A stretch of DNA of 64,000 nucleotides. It comes from Unio delphinus. Its lineage: Eukaryota; Mollusca; Bivalvia; Unionida; Unionidae. The stretch is taken from NCBI GenBank assembly GCA_029339505.1, contig JAQISU010000057.1, positions 7,523,501 through 7,587,500 of the forward strand. The letters run 5' to 3'. The translations under genes and the position numbers were made by a program. The notes beneath the pieces are model-generated. The model was not told where the DNA came from. It was given only the letters and a program-made list of their open reading frames with translations, and did no database searches. This document shows, piece after piece, positions 10,560 to 22,385 of this stretch (position 1 is the first letter of the stretch; each line of letters opens with the position of its first letter).

Positions 10560-10960
10560 TTTTATGCTCAGCAGTGAATTACTTGATTTTCTAGTTAAAA
10601 TAATATTGATATTTCACTGCGGTGAAAAAATAACAGTGAAAAAATAACAGTGAAAAAATAACAATATTTTTTCACTACAGGAACTACATTTTTGGGTCAA
10701 AATATTTGCTTGAAACGAGTGAATAAACGAGTGAAAGAGCAGATTTGAGGTAGCCAACGTATGTGAGCATAAAATAAAAAGAATATTTGCTTGAAACGAG
10801 TGAATAACGGATACATTTCATCTCTTGGATAAAAAAACTCTAGTATTTTCACTCGTGGCTTCGCCACTCGTGAAAATACTGAGTTTTTCATCCACTCGAT
10901 GAAATATATCCGTTATTCACTCGTTTCAAGCAAATATCCTCTATGTATTCGATACAGTGG
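10560..10960. repeat. Foldback/palindromic repeat cluster with 156-bp imperfect palindrome
   Basis: Bases 10,783-10,938 form a near-perfect inverted repeat centred on GTGGC-TTC-GCCAC at about 10,861. The arms run from ATATTTGCTTGAAACGAG to its reverse complement. A third partial copy of the left arm lies at about 10,702-10,735. At 10,617-10,670 a GTGAAAAAATAACA unit repeats three to four times beside TTTCACTGCGGTGAAA, itself palindromic. Fits a foldback-type non-autonomous insertion in the Polinton remnant. Confidence 0.75.
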
Positions 10961-10989
10961 GCTTCTTTTCACCTGCACACCTCAAAATA

Positions 10990-11850
10990 ACACCGTTCAA
11001 ACTACCGCATCTGTTCGAGGTATATAACGGTAATTTGAATGGTCATCAAGAAGTGTATCCAGCGGTGCTAATAGCGTCAGTGTAATAATAGAAAATGGCG
11101 ACACTGGAACATTTAGAATAACACCCAGCAGTGGTAATTTGTCAGCAACGTTACTTACATTTTATGCAGAATTTGTAATTACTTTAAGCTCACAATATAA
11201 TGAACTCTCTAATCAACACGCAACAGATACAGATACAATTAAGTGCGTGAATTACAAACTAAGCAAAAATAAAATCACTGACGAGTACACAAAAAAAATA
11301 TAAAAATATCGCAGACGTGAAGTCGTCATAGAAACAATGGTGTATTCGGTATCAAATATTAGTGCTGGAACAGGTGTATTGATATCAACAATAACGTCGT
11401 CTGCGATTTCAACAGCATTTGTCACAATTTATGTTTGAGCTGCAACAATAATTGCTGGTATTTTTAATATAATTGCAAAAAGCATCGATATGTAGAGAAA
11501 AAAAATTACACGAGTATTTAAAAAAGTTAAATACAGCGGCGACCGCATAATTTAGATTAGCCTGTTTGATATCATCAGGCCTTAACGAAGGAATTCTATC
11601 GGAGAGCGAGTTCACAAGGAACATTAATAATTACTAAGGGGCAACATCAAATTTAGAAAAACATAATTATAATAATGCCGCAAGAACTACATCAACAGAT
11701 CGTTACTAATTCAACTCCATCAAATGTCAACAATGATATCAATAAATTCCACTAACCCTGAATTTGACATCATCTTTCCAACTGCGATTCCAGTAAATAA
11801 AGGAAATCAAGCCATTCGGGGTCTACAAGCAAAAAATTCACTGGTATTTG
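10990..11850 (+). pseudogene. Further Polinton structural-region remnants
   Basis: Coding-like pieces: a Ser/Gly-rich beta-type stretch (SVSVIIENGDTGTFRITPSS, about 11,075-11,135) that may belong to the fibre-like gene, a Gly/Ala/Ile hydrophobic piece (VSNISAGTGVLISTITSSAI, about 11,345-11,430), and MSTMISINSTNPEFDIIFP from 11,724. Individual functions are not recognised. The last frame runs into a (TA)n tract. Confidence 0.35.
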
Positions 11851-11855
11851 CAACT

Positions 11856-12011
<156 letters not shown>

Positions 12012-12719
12012 AACCAGGGTGAAAAAATTCCCATGTAAACAACAAGCAACATTTTAGAAGGCTCGGAAGTGGGTAGGGTGGGGCATATATACAATCTTAG
12101 ATCTATGGACGTCACAACTTTCATGTGAACCACTAGATTGTCAAACGACGCACGCGCACACACACACACACTCACACACATATATATATATATACGCACA
12201 CTAGTATATATATATATGGGAAGATAAGAAGGTCTATATATGCAGCATAATTATGAACTTTTTGTGGAATTCAACAGTGTACTAAAATTTAAATTTTTTC
12301 CAGCAGATAAAGCTTATTTTTATTAAGAGGCAGAATATGATCTCAGTATCAACAGGGCCGGATATTGTCATGTTTTCTGGGGGGTTTTATCATTTCAAAA
12401 TTTTAAAAGAACCCTCACTTTACTCAAAAGGACACCAAAGCAAAATTATATGTGCCTATTTTCTAAACGTGTGCAAACTACCCAATAAATGTGCGCAAAA
12501 ATGAAACGATGAATAAATCAATTTTCTTCCTAGAATCGTTTGGCAACGATGTAATATACTTTTTCCTTCACATAGCAATGCGAGCACTCCTGCGAAATTG
12601 TGTGATTTTCAACTGAATGCACATGTCTGTCTTCATAAAAAAATTTAGTCTTCAATTTTTTTTTGGCATTCATCATTGGTAACTCGCGCAAGGGAGGTAA
12701 CAACCCTTTTCAGCAGGAC

Positions 12720-13240
12720 TATACTTTGGTCATTTCGTAACGGGGATGTCCAAATCTTTTAAAATATCCAGAATACTCTCCGTAATCAAGAAAACTTCCT
12801 GGATAACACGCGACCATATCCACGATAATAGCATCGTTGTGGTCCTACTCAGTATTCTATAATCCATCGTGTCCATATTTGACACAACTGTTTCACATCT
12901 TCACGAAATTCAAATCGTGTTGGTTTCCACGCATTTGTGTGTGTGCTGCAACTGACGGAACGGTTAAACAGTTATTTAGTAATTGCTCAATATTATCAGT
13001 TGAACATCTCTGTGCAACATTTTTCATTTTTTCGTGGAGAGATTCTCGACGGTACATGTCACCGTTAGGTCGTATAAATTGATCATATTGTAATCATCTG
13101 AACTCTTAAATAACCATACTGATACAGAATCGTTTTTACTTATTTCATGAATAAAATCAAACATATTTCCTGGGTATAATCTTACGGTTCGATCTCTTAA
13201 AAATATTGTTACTGCTTTAGTGCACATGATAATCAACGAT
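12720..13240 (-). pseudogene. Polinton type-B DNA polymerase fragment
   Basis: On the minus strand, 12,850-12,722 reads IIVDMVACYPGSF and then YSGYFKRFGHPRYEMTKV. DMVACYP fits motif A (Dxx-S/C-LYP) of protein-primed family B polymerases. Upstream on this strand, 13,236-13,024 is an open 70-residue frame (LYPGNMFDFIHEISKNDSVS, then VWLFKSSDDY), and 12,960-13,024 gives TDNIEQLLNNCLTVPSVA. The VSVWLF and NC-(T/S)VPSVA blocks recur on the plus strand at 16.3-16.5 kb, so both belong to one gene family. Here the section between them and motif A appears deleted. Confidence 0.6.
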
Positions 13241-13599
13241 ATTTATTGGAGCTCCTCTTTCTTTTGGTTTCGAATCGTATCAAATTTCATCTGTTATCGT
13301 TTTTTACTATTATTGGGAATGTTAGTGGGTTTTTTTTCTAACCGAGACTCGTCATTAATTGTAGCTCAGGTATTTTTATAAATACAAATTCAGCTCAGTC
13401 GTTCATTTTATTTACGTCTTAGATCAGTTAATCCATTTCCACATATCACGTTTGTAAAATGTTCGATTACTCGCTCAGCTACACAATGTATTTTTGAAAA
13501 TTTAATTGACGCTCAATGATGTACATGTATATTGGGTTTATTATTTAGTGGATATATCACATAAATCAACAAAGTATAATATCATTCTGAGTGCAGTGA

Positions 13600-14060
13600 A
13601 AAATATCGATGGTCGTTGAGATAATCAGTACTTCTTTTCCATTTCTCATCGTTTTTGGAACGTCAACCACAAAGTCATCATATACCATACGTGAGATGCC
13701 CACGAAATTCTCTTTTAGCACTCCAAATACTCTTAATCAGATTATTTGTCTTCAGTACTCGCCACTGCAAGTCATGAGTCATTCTGTCAACGTCAAATCT
13801 GGATTCAGGAAATGGAGCTTTTCAAGGCTTGATTGTGAATAATATCTCAAACTCCTCCCTATTATATTTTAAACAAATAATGACTCAAATAAAGAATCAG
13901 TGCATGTGTTTGATGATTGGATCTTCAACCCTTTACAATAAATCCTGTGTAAACGAATTCTGCGGACAACATTTACAAAGCGTTCGTAATGGAAGTCAAG
14001 AACAAAAACAGGGTTTCTTATAATATATATAATTTGGGATTTCTCCCTAGTCACAAAAAT
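13600..14060 (-). pseudogene. Degenerate open frames, probably Polinton-derived
   Basis: The minus-strand frame 14,054-13,869 (FHYERFVNVVRRIRLHRIYC) and the following shifted pieces (SLEKLHFLNPDLTLTE, then DDFVVDVPKTMRNGKEVLII at about 13,690-13,630) look like decayed coding sequence. They are on the same strand as the polymerase fragment. I cannot name the protein. Confidence 0.3.
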
Positions 14061-14644
14061 ATCGAGATAGGAGAATTAATTATTTTCTGATATTTTCACT
14101 ACAAATAAAGGGAGCTAAGAACTGTCATGTTTCTATCTTTTATAATTTAGTAGTTACCTCCCATGTAACACTCACTGACTTGATGGAAGGGAGATTACTC
14201 TATAGACCTGATTCAGTTATCTGTAATTCAGTTTATCATCATAATTAATTAATTACCATGTTTATAATAATAAATTATAGCACAGTAACATAATTATATT
14301 AAAGATATAGACTAATTTTTTATGGTTTTTAACTAACAACCAAAATCAAGGCAGAAAAACATTTCATTCAATTACAACTGGATCTGTTATACAGACGTTT
14401 TAACATACTTTGTCTATTACTTCTATGTATTTCCCTAGATAGCCAAACGACATTCTAGCAGGATCAAGAAGTACATATATAGGATGGCACAATACATGAA
14501 GTGTTAACTAACCTTATTCTAAAGACGGTAAAACATTTTTTTTTAAATAACTTAAATTCAAAGATCTATACATACATATACGGGCGTTTCTCTACGTTCA
14601 ACATTTTTGCACACACAACGTAGTGACATGGTGGGAGTATATGT

Positions 14645-15166
14645 TGTTTTGTTGTTGTTGTTGTTGTTGTTGTAGGGTTTAACATCAATTTTCAGCACAC
14701 GATAGACATGGCGGCCAGTATTATTGGTGTAGGAAGAACCCGGGAGAACACCCGGAAAGAACCCCCGACCCACGAGAAGCTACTGGCAAGCTTTCTCACA
14801 TAACTCGAATCTTAGACTCGAACCTACGCAGACAGAGGGGGCCCCGAGTGGCCGAGTGGTCTAAAGCGCTGTCCGTTACGGATCACTGCCATCACACCTC
14901 TGTCTGCGTGGGTTCGAGTCTAAGATTCGGCTAATGTAGTTATGTGAGAAAGCTTGCCAGTAGTTTCTCGTGGGTAGGTGGTTCTTTCCGTGGGTGTTCC
15001 GGGTTCTTCCTCCACCATTATTACAGGCCGCCATGTATAGCCTATATTGTGCTTAAAAATGGCGTTAACCATAAAAAACAAAAACAAAAAACGCAGACAG
15101 AGTTGAGATGGCAGTGATCCGTAACGGACAGCGCTTTAGACAACTGCGCCACTCGGGGCCCCCAGT
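14645..15166 (-). mobile_element. SINE family A, copy A3 (outer, split by A4)
   Basis: Minus-strand SINE. Its 3' half (TTG-repeat tail, GGGTTTAACATCAATTTTCAGCAC, GGCGGCCAGTATTATTGG) occupies about 14,645-14,837. Its tRNA-like head (GAGATGGCAGTGATCCGTAACGG, TCGGGGCCCC) resumes at 15,103-15,165. The interruption is exactly another SINE (A4). Confidence 0.88.
14826..15102 (+). mobile_element. SINE family A, copy A4, nested in A3 with 12-bp TSD
   Basis: Complete plus-strand copy at 14,838-15,090 (head GGGGCCCCGAGTGGCCGAGTGG, B box GGTTCGAGTCT, end GTGCTTAAAAATGGCGTTAACC then an A-rich tail). ACGCAGACAGAG is duplicated at 14,826-14,837 and 15,091-15,102; this site belongs to the tRNA head of the older SINE. 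Confidence 0.93.
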
Positions 15167-15469
15167 TCTTTTGTTGAATTTCGAACATCCTAAGGCGGGT
15201 TATATGCTATATAACCTAACTAAAAATACTTGGAAATATAAAAAGTTCATGCAATTAGCAGCACTTGTAGTTGTTTCTTTTTGTCGTAATTACTATTGAT
15301 GACAAAATCTAAATGAAGCAAATAACTTGACAGATTCATAAAACTGAGGAAAATGTTTCTTAAAAAACAACAAAAGAATTTTTTCTTCATTAATAAATAA
15401 AAGTTATTTTAAAAAACAATTTCAAACTTTACCGATCTGCAGAATTATTTCCTCTGCAAGATAACTCTC

Positions 15470-16001
15470 TAACAGCGTTGCGCGTGTCCTTAAACAAATG
15501 TATCACTCTTCAGTTAATGCATTCAAACCGAATCTTTAGATTATTACTTTTCGAAAAAGAGGATTTTTATATATTTTCTGCGACATTTTGTACCAAAGGC
15601 GGTACAATATCAAAATACTCACCAGCTTCTTTCATTGGTTTAAATATTTTCCTTCACAAGTCTCTTTATGTATAGATTTCATAGATCGCCTTGTAATTGT
15701 TTTATATCTCCCTGTATTACCAAATGCAGAATTTTCGCTCTGCATAACAACTTGTAAATTTTCCAAATTATTATTTATCAGATTTAAATCGATATGATTG
15801 ATCACGAGACCGTCTTCGATTATTCCCCGCAAACACCCCCCCCCCCATGACAGAGATACCTTTCATTCCCATCAGTAAATCTGACACAACCAGTATTATT
15901 GACAGTACCCACTGGTTTGTTTTTTAATTGACAGTTTTCACCATCACGAGATCTTCATAGTTCTTAATGATAGGATGTCTGACACATTCTTTTTGCTCCA
16001 T
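15470..16001 (-). pseudogene. HNH endonuclease-like gene, degenerate
   Basis: The minus-strand frame contains GLVINHIDLNLINNNLENLQ followed by VVMQSENSA, the core of HNH homing-type nucleases (xNHxDxxxxNNxxxNLxxVTxxEN). The frame is open from 15,832 to 15,632. Upstream, MEQKECVRHPIIKNYEDL (from 16,001) and a one-base-shifted CVRFTDGNERYLCHGG look like its N-terminus, broken beside a run of C (15,836-15,846 on the plus strand). Downstream pieces (SMKSIHKETCEGKY) resemble the helical DNA-binding repeat that often follows HNH. It lies between Polinton polymerase fragments and may be a passenger of the element. Confidence 0.6.
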
Positions 16002-16027
16002 TTTATATAATAATATCATTTATCTAA

Positions 16028-17225
16028 TTGTTAATTTACGGATATAAGACGCAAAAAGTAAACGAGTGGGCTAAATTAGTCAAGGATACCAGAGCTAGAA
16101 TTAATTATGTATCTAAGTTAGATAAAGAAACTAAAAGTTCCAATAATAGTAAAACCTATAACAGTATAAATTTTACACGATTCGAAACATATGGACACGA
16201 AGGAACTCCAATAAATATCATTGATCATAACGCTCATGCGTCGACTAGCGCAGAACAATATTTCCACGAAATCGAACCGTAAGATTTTGTAACTGTGATA
16301 TATTTAATTTTATTACGAAAGTTAACACGATCCTGTATCAGTATGGTTATTTCAAAGTGATGAAAAATATGATCAGTTTGTAAAACAAAATGTACCATCT
16401 AGAATATCTCCACGAAGAAATGTAAAACCTTGCGGGGACATTTTCAACTGATAATACTGAACAAGTACTGATTAATTGTTTTTCCGTTCCGTCAGTTGCT
16501 GATCAATTTGCCAGAGAAAGAAATTGTTTTATATCTCGAGAAAATATTTAAAATTACTGAAGTTTACAGGGATTGATAAATCAACGGATTGTGATCGTGG
16601 AGAATAAATAGTGTCACACGGTTAGACCGAATCCGCTGATGTTTCTGTTAAAGATATTTATTGTAAATCATGCGTCGACAAATATCATCAGCGCAATCTG
16701 TATATGATCCCGCCATAAAACTGTTTATCTAAATGTACCTGATGGTTGCGGTATAACAACTCATGTTATTGAATTATTTAGACAGAGTTCGGAGTTAGAC
16801 TTGCGAGAGAAATGAAAGAACAAGGTGTAAAATCATGCACTTATCGCAGCTTCTTTCGGTTCAAGGCTCATAAATGGACTCCTGAAAGGATGGGTGAGAA
16901 ACATATACCTAAAATAATAATTTAGGATGAAATATGCACCGTTTCATTAGATGCGTTAAAAATATTTATTGATTGGTTATTGTTAAAGAATACCGTGGTA
17001 ATATTGTATGGTGATCACGGTCAACCACCAATTTTTTTTAATTGTCTAGGCATGTATAGCTAAAACAATTCGTAGATTATTACGAGGACATAAGCGATGA
17101 TCATAGAGCGCTTGATCCAAAATTAAAAGAGTTATAGAAATTAATTAGATTGCGGTAGAATAACATTCAGTGCGAAGTAATGCTTGAAAAAACTTCAGAA
17201 ACTGCTATAAATGGTTTTTGAGATA
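16028..17225 (+). pseudogene. Polinton polymerase-associated protein with SF1 helicase motifs, degenerate
   Basis: The open frame 16,028-16,282 reads VNEWAKLVKDTRARINYVSK, then a polar stretch with INFTRFETYGHEGTP and AHASTSAEQYFHE. Shifted frames continue PVSVWLFQSDEKYDQFV (about 16,335-16,385) and NCFSVPSVADQFARERN (about 16,478-16,528), both matching the minus-strand fragment at 13 kb, and a Cys pair (DIYCKSCVDKY, about 16,650-16,685). Then come helicase-type blocks: NVPDGCGITTHVIELFRQ (Walker A-like, with Ile where Lys is expected), KIII-stop-DEIC (motif II, about 16,910-16,940) and VVILYGDHGQPPIF (motif III GDxxQ, about 16,995-17,035). The sequence stops being recognisable at about 17,225, exactly where the opposite-strand integrase begins. 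Many stops and frameshifts. Confidence 0.6.
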
Positions 17226-17826
17226 AATGGAGACCAAACGATCTTCTATTTTCTGAATTATTTCCTTTGCGTACTGATATTCAAATAACCGCCCAGCAAG
17301 AGTTCGATTAAATCGTTCAACTATTGCCTGATCACGGTGTATTGCAATGTGTATTCGTCGGATTTTGACGTTATGTTACTTCATCAGCGATGATACTGCG
17401 CCCTGAAATTCTTTGCCAGGATCAATTTGTAGTAGCTGTGGCCATCGTACACTTCCACCTTGATAAATTCCTTCAAACGCAGAAGCAACTTATGGCGTTG
17501 TCTTTGTTAAAAATGGCTCTGCTTCTTTATATTTACTCGCAACATCAACGACAGTTAACGCGTATTTGTATGTATAAAGGCGTCTTCCAATTATGATAGT
17601 ATCATATGGTAAAAATAAAATATCAACCTGATGAGCTTCATTAGGAACACTGGCATCAAAATGTGCACACTGAAATGTTTTAGACGGTGGTATATAAATT
17701 TGCTATATTGCCTGTTGCGATAACTAATCTTCAGCAGCAGCACGGGTAACATTTGGTGCTTCATCAAGTTAAAAAATCGATGCTCTTCCTCTCCCGTATC
17801 CTCTTGGACTTTAATAAATCGAATCC
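17226..17826 (-). pseudogene. Polinton integrase, copy 2
   Basis: Reverse-strand reading gives SPRGYGRGR, QQAIXQIYIPPSKTF (with a stop), PNEAHQVDILFLPYD, YKYALTVVDVASKYKEAEPF, QIDPGKEFQGAVSSLMK and AIHRDQAIVERFNRT. These are the same blocks, in the same order, as the integrase at 1-712. Several stop codons interrupt it. It is slightly longer in the middle than copy 1 (IIGRRLYTYKYAL, where copy 1 is shorter), so the two are not simple recent duplicates. Confidence 0.85.
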
Positions 17827-17849
17827 TTTCTAATTATAATCGGTTGATT

Positions 17850-18240
17850 AATTACCATCTCCTAATAAAGCTTACCTTTCAACGCAGATCTTACAGTCCA
17901 GTTAGTCAATGATTCTTTAAATTTTTTATTTATTATGGAATTTAACGCGTGAATTAAATTTACATCTGCTGTTCGTTTATGCTGCATTTTTTTACTTTTA
18001 TATGTTACATCATGAATATGACACGCTTTATCAATTTTATTTATTGGATACTCTTTGGGTCATGGTTGATCTTGGCTGTCAAGTCGGACATCAAGTCTGG
18101 TTCCAGGACCACACTAATTATATCCTGGACTGTTATTCACCTGGGTACTTAACCCACGGAGTCAACGGTAATTTTCCTAATTTTGCGGCAATATCACGTC
18201 ATCTTTTTTATATACTGTTTGGACTAGAAATAAATCTAAA
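17850..18240 (-). pseudogene. Phospholipase A2-like domain gene, copy 2
   Basis: Reverse-strand frame with the calcium-loop motif CGPGTRLDVRLD (about 18,110-18,080), IDKACHIHDVTYKS (His-Asp-x-x-Tyr; about 18,030-17,990) and ADVNLIHALNSI. An N-terminal block DIAAKLGKLPLTPWVKYPG lies at about 18,195-18,140. Interrupted by stops (before the loop, and at QDQP-stop-PKEYP) and a frameshift. Parallel to copy 1 at 709-1059, and again between integrase and ATPase. Confidence 0.72.
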
Positions 18241-18257
18241 TTTCTTTGTACCACATT

Positions 18258-18660
18258 GATAATGAGGTGACTCAAGTGGGATAAACCGTATTTAGTTGCA
18301 ATATCTGTAGATGATCAGAGAAGCTACCAAGTATTAAAATACTTTAATGAAAATGCAAAGACGATAAATGAAGACGGTGATGATAATATTCATTCTATCA
18401 CTGATATTGATGAAGCGCTGAGTGTAGATGACCTTGATGAATGTAATAATAATTTCGTCGTTTATTATTGGTGTAATGCTGGATAAACAATCAAATCCGG
18501 CAAGCATATTTTCCCAAGGTAGACATAACAATACTGATGTAATTTATGTTACTTAAAGATATTCACAAATACCAAGAGTGATCAGAGACAACTGTAATAT
18601 TTTAGCTGTGTTTAACCTCAAGAAATATTCATTAGACTTGGTGTAGCGGTAACACAGATA
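18258..18660 (+). pseudogene. Polinton packaging ATPase, copy 2 (N-terminus deleted)
   Basis: Starts abruptly at LKWDKPYLVAISVDDQRSYQ, aligning with residue about 50 of copy 1 (MKWDKLYLVAPSVDDQQCYE), so the Walker A part and intergenic promoter are missing. It continues DDNIHSITDIDEALSVDDLD and later SQGRHNNTDVIYVT and RYSQIPRVIRDNCNILAVFN (about 18,515-18,615), the conserved C-terminal block of these ATPases. Two or more stops. Confidence 0.72.
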
Positions 18661-19577
18661 TAATTAGGTTTCAAAACCTTTTCTCATGTGCACCAACCCA
18701 GCACGGATTTATAACGATAAAATTGCATGGTCTTCGATCACCATATCGAATCGATCTCGATATAATCTTTGAATAAATTATAGCAGCAGAGAGCGCGCGT
18801 GTCATGTCGGGTAAACTCACGCGCGTACAAACTTAAAAAGAAAACTACGACAAAAATAGTAACAAAATTAACTATCACGTAATAGAGCCATATTCGTCAC
18901 AAAATAGGCGGGAAAAAATCAGTTCCAGAGAGAGTGGATTTGAGCATATTATCATTCCAAATTCTTAATTCCTAAACATTTGGAACATTAACAATGGTTC
19001 CACATGATTCATATAGTTTAAGATCGATAGATTCACACATTCTCAGCGTGAAATTTCAATGACACGAAAACGCATAATTTCGGACTATTCTTATCAAGGA
19101 TATTTTCTATGACGGTTTTAGAATACATGAGTCCTATAGCACTGAAAACAAACGAATGAAACAATTAATTCCGAACTTAAGGAAAATTAAAACAAATAAA
19201 AAAAACAAATAATCAAGAACATAAATGAATAAGCATATTGTATACATCTGAGACAACCCTTGTGCATTTTGAAACTCGTTTCCGTTTCTATGAGGTCGAA
19301 GCTATCTTTTCCGTGTCCCTCAACTTCCAGCCACCCGTTCATTGGACAATTTATAACGGAAAAAGACTTTGTAATCCCCCGAAGTCAAGGCTTCCCCTTC
19401 CACAGATAAAGTTGGACTGACTAATTTCACGCGGGTAATTAAACATTGAATTTCGTCTGGACTCCCCCTAACTTACCTTAGCCAGGTAGGATTAACTTTA
19501 TCTAACCGCCAAAAATCTAAGACGTCCATCGAAGTCAGAATAATTTTCTCTATTCCGCTTTTATTAATAACTATTTG
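18661..19577. other. No gene recognised
   Basis: AT-rich sequence without motif-bearing frames. A short open stretch at 19,238-19,420 has no recognisable domain. Confidence 0.4.
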
Positions 19578-19793
<216 letters not shown>

Positions 19794-19990
19794 AGTCGAT
19801 TTTGATGTTATATGCTTTATTTTACACTTTAATATTGAATTTATTATAAATCTATTTTAATTACATAATTGCTGCAGAATAGCATATAGAAAGATTTGTT
19901 AGAAATTAAAATTACGAAGTGTAATTAATCACATTATAACAGTGCAAATGACAACACATCACACAAAACGCTATCTTTCCAATATGGAAC

Positions 19991-20316
19991 CGATCCGGTG
20001 TCCTAGTGGTTAGAGCGTCCGCCGCGGAAGCGGGAGGTAGTGGGTTCGATCCACGGATGATTCATATCAATGACTTACAAAAATGGTACTAACAGCTGCC
20101 TCGCTTGGCGCTCAGCATTAAGAGGTTATTGTTAGGACTTGCTCGGCCAGGTGTCAGGATAATGCGACTGGGTGGGACATCATGCTACATGTCTGCGGCA
20201 TCATGCTCCAGTGCTAGACATCACTGTAAACTACCTCACTGCAGACATTGTAGCGATATGACTGAAAAGTTGTTAAAGATACGTTAAAAATTATAATCAA
20301 ACAAACAAACAAACAT
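19991..20316 (+). mobile_element. tRNA-derived SINE family B, copy B1
   Basis: Head GATCCGGTGTCCTAGTGGTTAGAGCG with A box (TAGTGGTTAGAG) and B box (GGTTCGATCC), a body with GCCTCGCTTGGCGCTCAGCA and CTGGGTGGGACATCATGC, then GACATCACTGTAAAC, and a (CAAA)n tail at about 20,298-20,316. Unrelated to SINE family A. Homologous copies lie at about 35,110-35,390 (minus) and 55,665-55,950 (plus). Confidence 0.85.
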
Positions 20317-21239
20317 AGTTTTCCAATATATTAAAAATAATAATAAAAAAAGACATTTTAAATTTAGAAACTAAATGACACACAGATGACTTTATGGCAA
20401 GGAGAAGTTTTTATTTGCTGCTGAAAACAGAAAGTTTGAAGATGAATGTAAAGCAGCAGAATTATACTTCAAAATTGGATTTGCTAGAGCATTCCTTTAA
20501 TCCCATTAAGTCAACTCAGTCTGACTACTTCACGTTGATTGATCAACAAAACGAAATTGAGTTGTGTAGATAATTTGAAGGCTGAGATTGAGATTGTTTT
20601 AGAAAGGATAAGGATATATATTGCAGATATCCAACTAGTCCAGATTGGGTGAAAAGACAGTTACAGAAGCTTGTTAAAGAGAGATGGTTGGAGCATGGGA
20701 AGAAGATGAAAAGATTGACATCATATAAAACTGCAGAATGGGCCTATTGAAGAAGGTCAACACATTGTGACAGGATTGTTTTTTATTTATTGAAAGAAAG
20801 AGAGAGGCCTGCGTTTTTTGGTCTTACTCACCCTTTAGCTGTGTGAAAAGGGGATCAGCTGCTTTTAAATAGCTGGCAATCTTGTGAGAAAAGTCACGAA
20901 GAAAGAAGTTCAAAATATTAAAACAACTTAGGCAAGCAGGAGAAAGATAAAGAAATAAGAAGATGAGAAGATGAAGTAAATACTTGACTAGTTAAGTAAC
21001 ATTTGGCAGAAGAATAGTCCAGAGTTATGGGACATCCAGACTGAATCCATGTTAAAGACAAAAAAAAAAAAAGATGAAATAAATAGACAAAGTAAGAAGA
21101 TGGTGGAAGAAATGGAGAAATTGGAAGAAAGAAATAACCAATGGCCCTTTTCATAGCCACTCCATGTCCTCGAAAAGATTTACTCTTTGTTTTCTTGTTT
21201 ATTTGTTTATTTATGTATGTTGAACAATTATATTCGTTT
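20317..21239. other. Decayed sequence, possible retropseudogene
   Basis: Open pieces on the plus strand (for example DWVKRQLQKLVKERWLEHGK at about 20,645-20,705) suggest old coding DNA with several stops. No family recognised. An A-run at 21,060-21,072 is not followed by a clear element end. Confidence 0.3.
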
Positions 21240-22385
21240 TACTCCATGACCCTATAAATCCATGATGTCCCCAATCGCCATTTCCGTTTTAAATTCCCCT
21301 TTAACCTATACATTGTTTGACCCTATAAATTTCCTTGATCCTATATTCCTTTTTCACATTTTAGCACGGAAGTCACATAGATTCCAAGTCGCCACCATAT
21401 TCTACTTCTGAGTGTTAGTCACTCCAGCGAATAGGTGATGGTATTGGTGTTTGAGAGATATATTTTACTATGAATTTATGGTCTTAAACTGAGTAACAGA
21501 AAAGAGCGAGAACCAATACGGTCAGGAAACTTCAACAACTGCTTCATTTCACGAGAATACAGAGTGAAAATTTAAAAGGAACATTATCCCAAATATTCCT
21601 AAACTTTATATCACTAGTAAAAAATAGAGTTCTTCCGAATGAACTATATGAATCTTGAATGCACTGATGTACCAATAACATTGAATGTGTTAATGCGCAG
21701 ATAGTTTTGATGTATCACAGTAATATAGTACATAATGTCTTTGAATTAATTCACTTTGCGATTTCAATGAATAATTTAATAAATAATTCCTGAACACAGC
21801 TAAAAGACTGGTTTCACAACAGATTTTAAGATGAGAATGACTAATTTAGATGCAACACCCTCAACACAAAATCTTAATACAATAAGAATATAAGGATGAG
21901 GGTCAAAAGTTCAGTTATAGAGCATTATCAGGTGTAAACAAGGTAAGGTATTTTACTTAAAATTAGTAAAAAAGTGACACTAATCAGGTAGAATGTCAAA
22001 GAAAAAACAACGTCCTGGACTTTGATCCATGTAAGCATGTTTGCAAACGTTAACCTAAAGTTCAGTCTACAGTCTTGGACAAATATTAGCAATATAATCT
22101 TCACAAAATGACACTTACAACCTACAATCATGCAGAAGAAAACCCAAAGTCAAACTCAAAATATAGATTGGAGAAATGGATGGTTGGACTGCAACTGATG
22201 AAGCACATACAAGCAACATTAACAAACACTCAAGATTTACGATGATCATCAATTGAAAAAAAAAAATTAATGCAGCATAAGAAAAAAAATTCGATTAAAC
22301 TATTCTACACTGTCTTTCACAAGTCATATATTTATTAAGAGCACCTTATGGTTCACTGATATTTCATGCTCTGAATTGTTTTGAA
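21240..22385 (-). repeat. Dispersed repeat family R1, long copy (inverted relative to 2.9-4.3 kb)
   Basis: The reverse complement matches 2,860-4,345 with the SINE removed (see that entry). Its upstream boundary (about 22,385) lies 30 bases from the start of the solo LTR. Confidence 0.65.
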
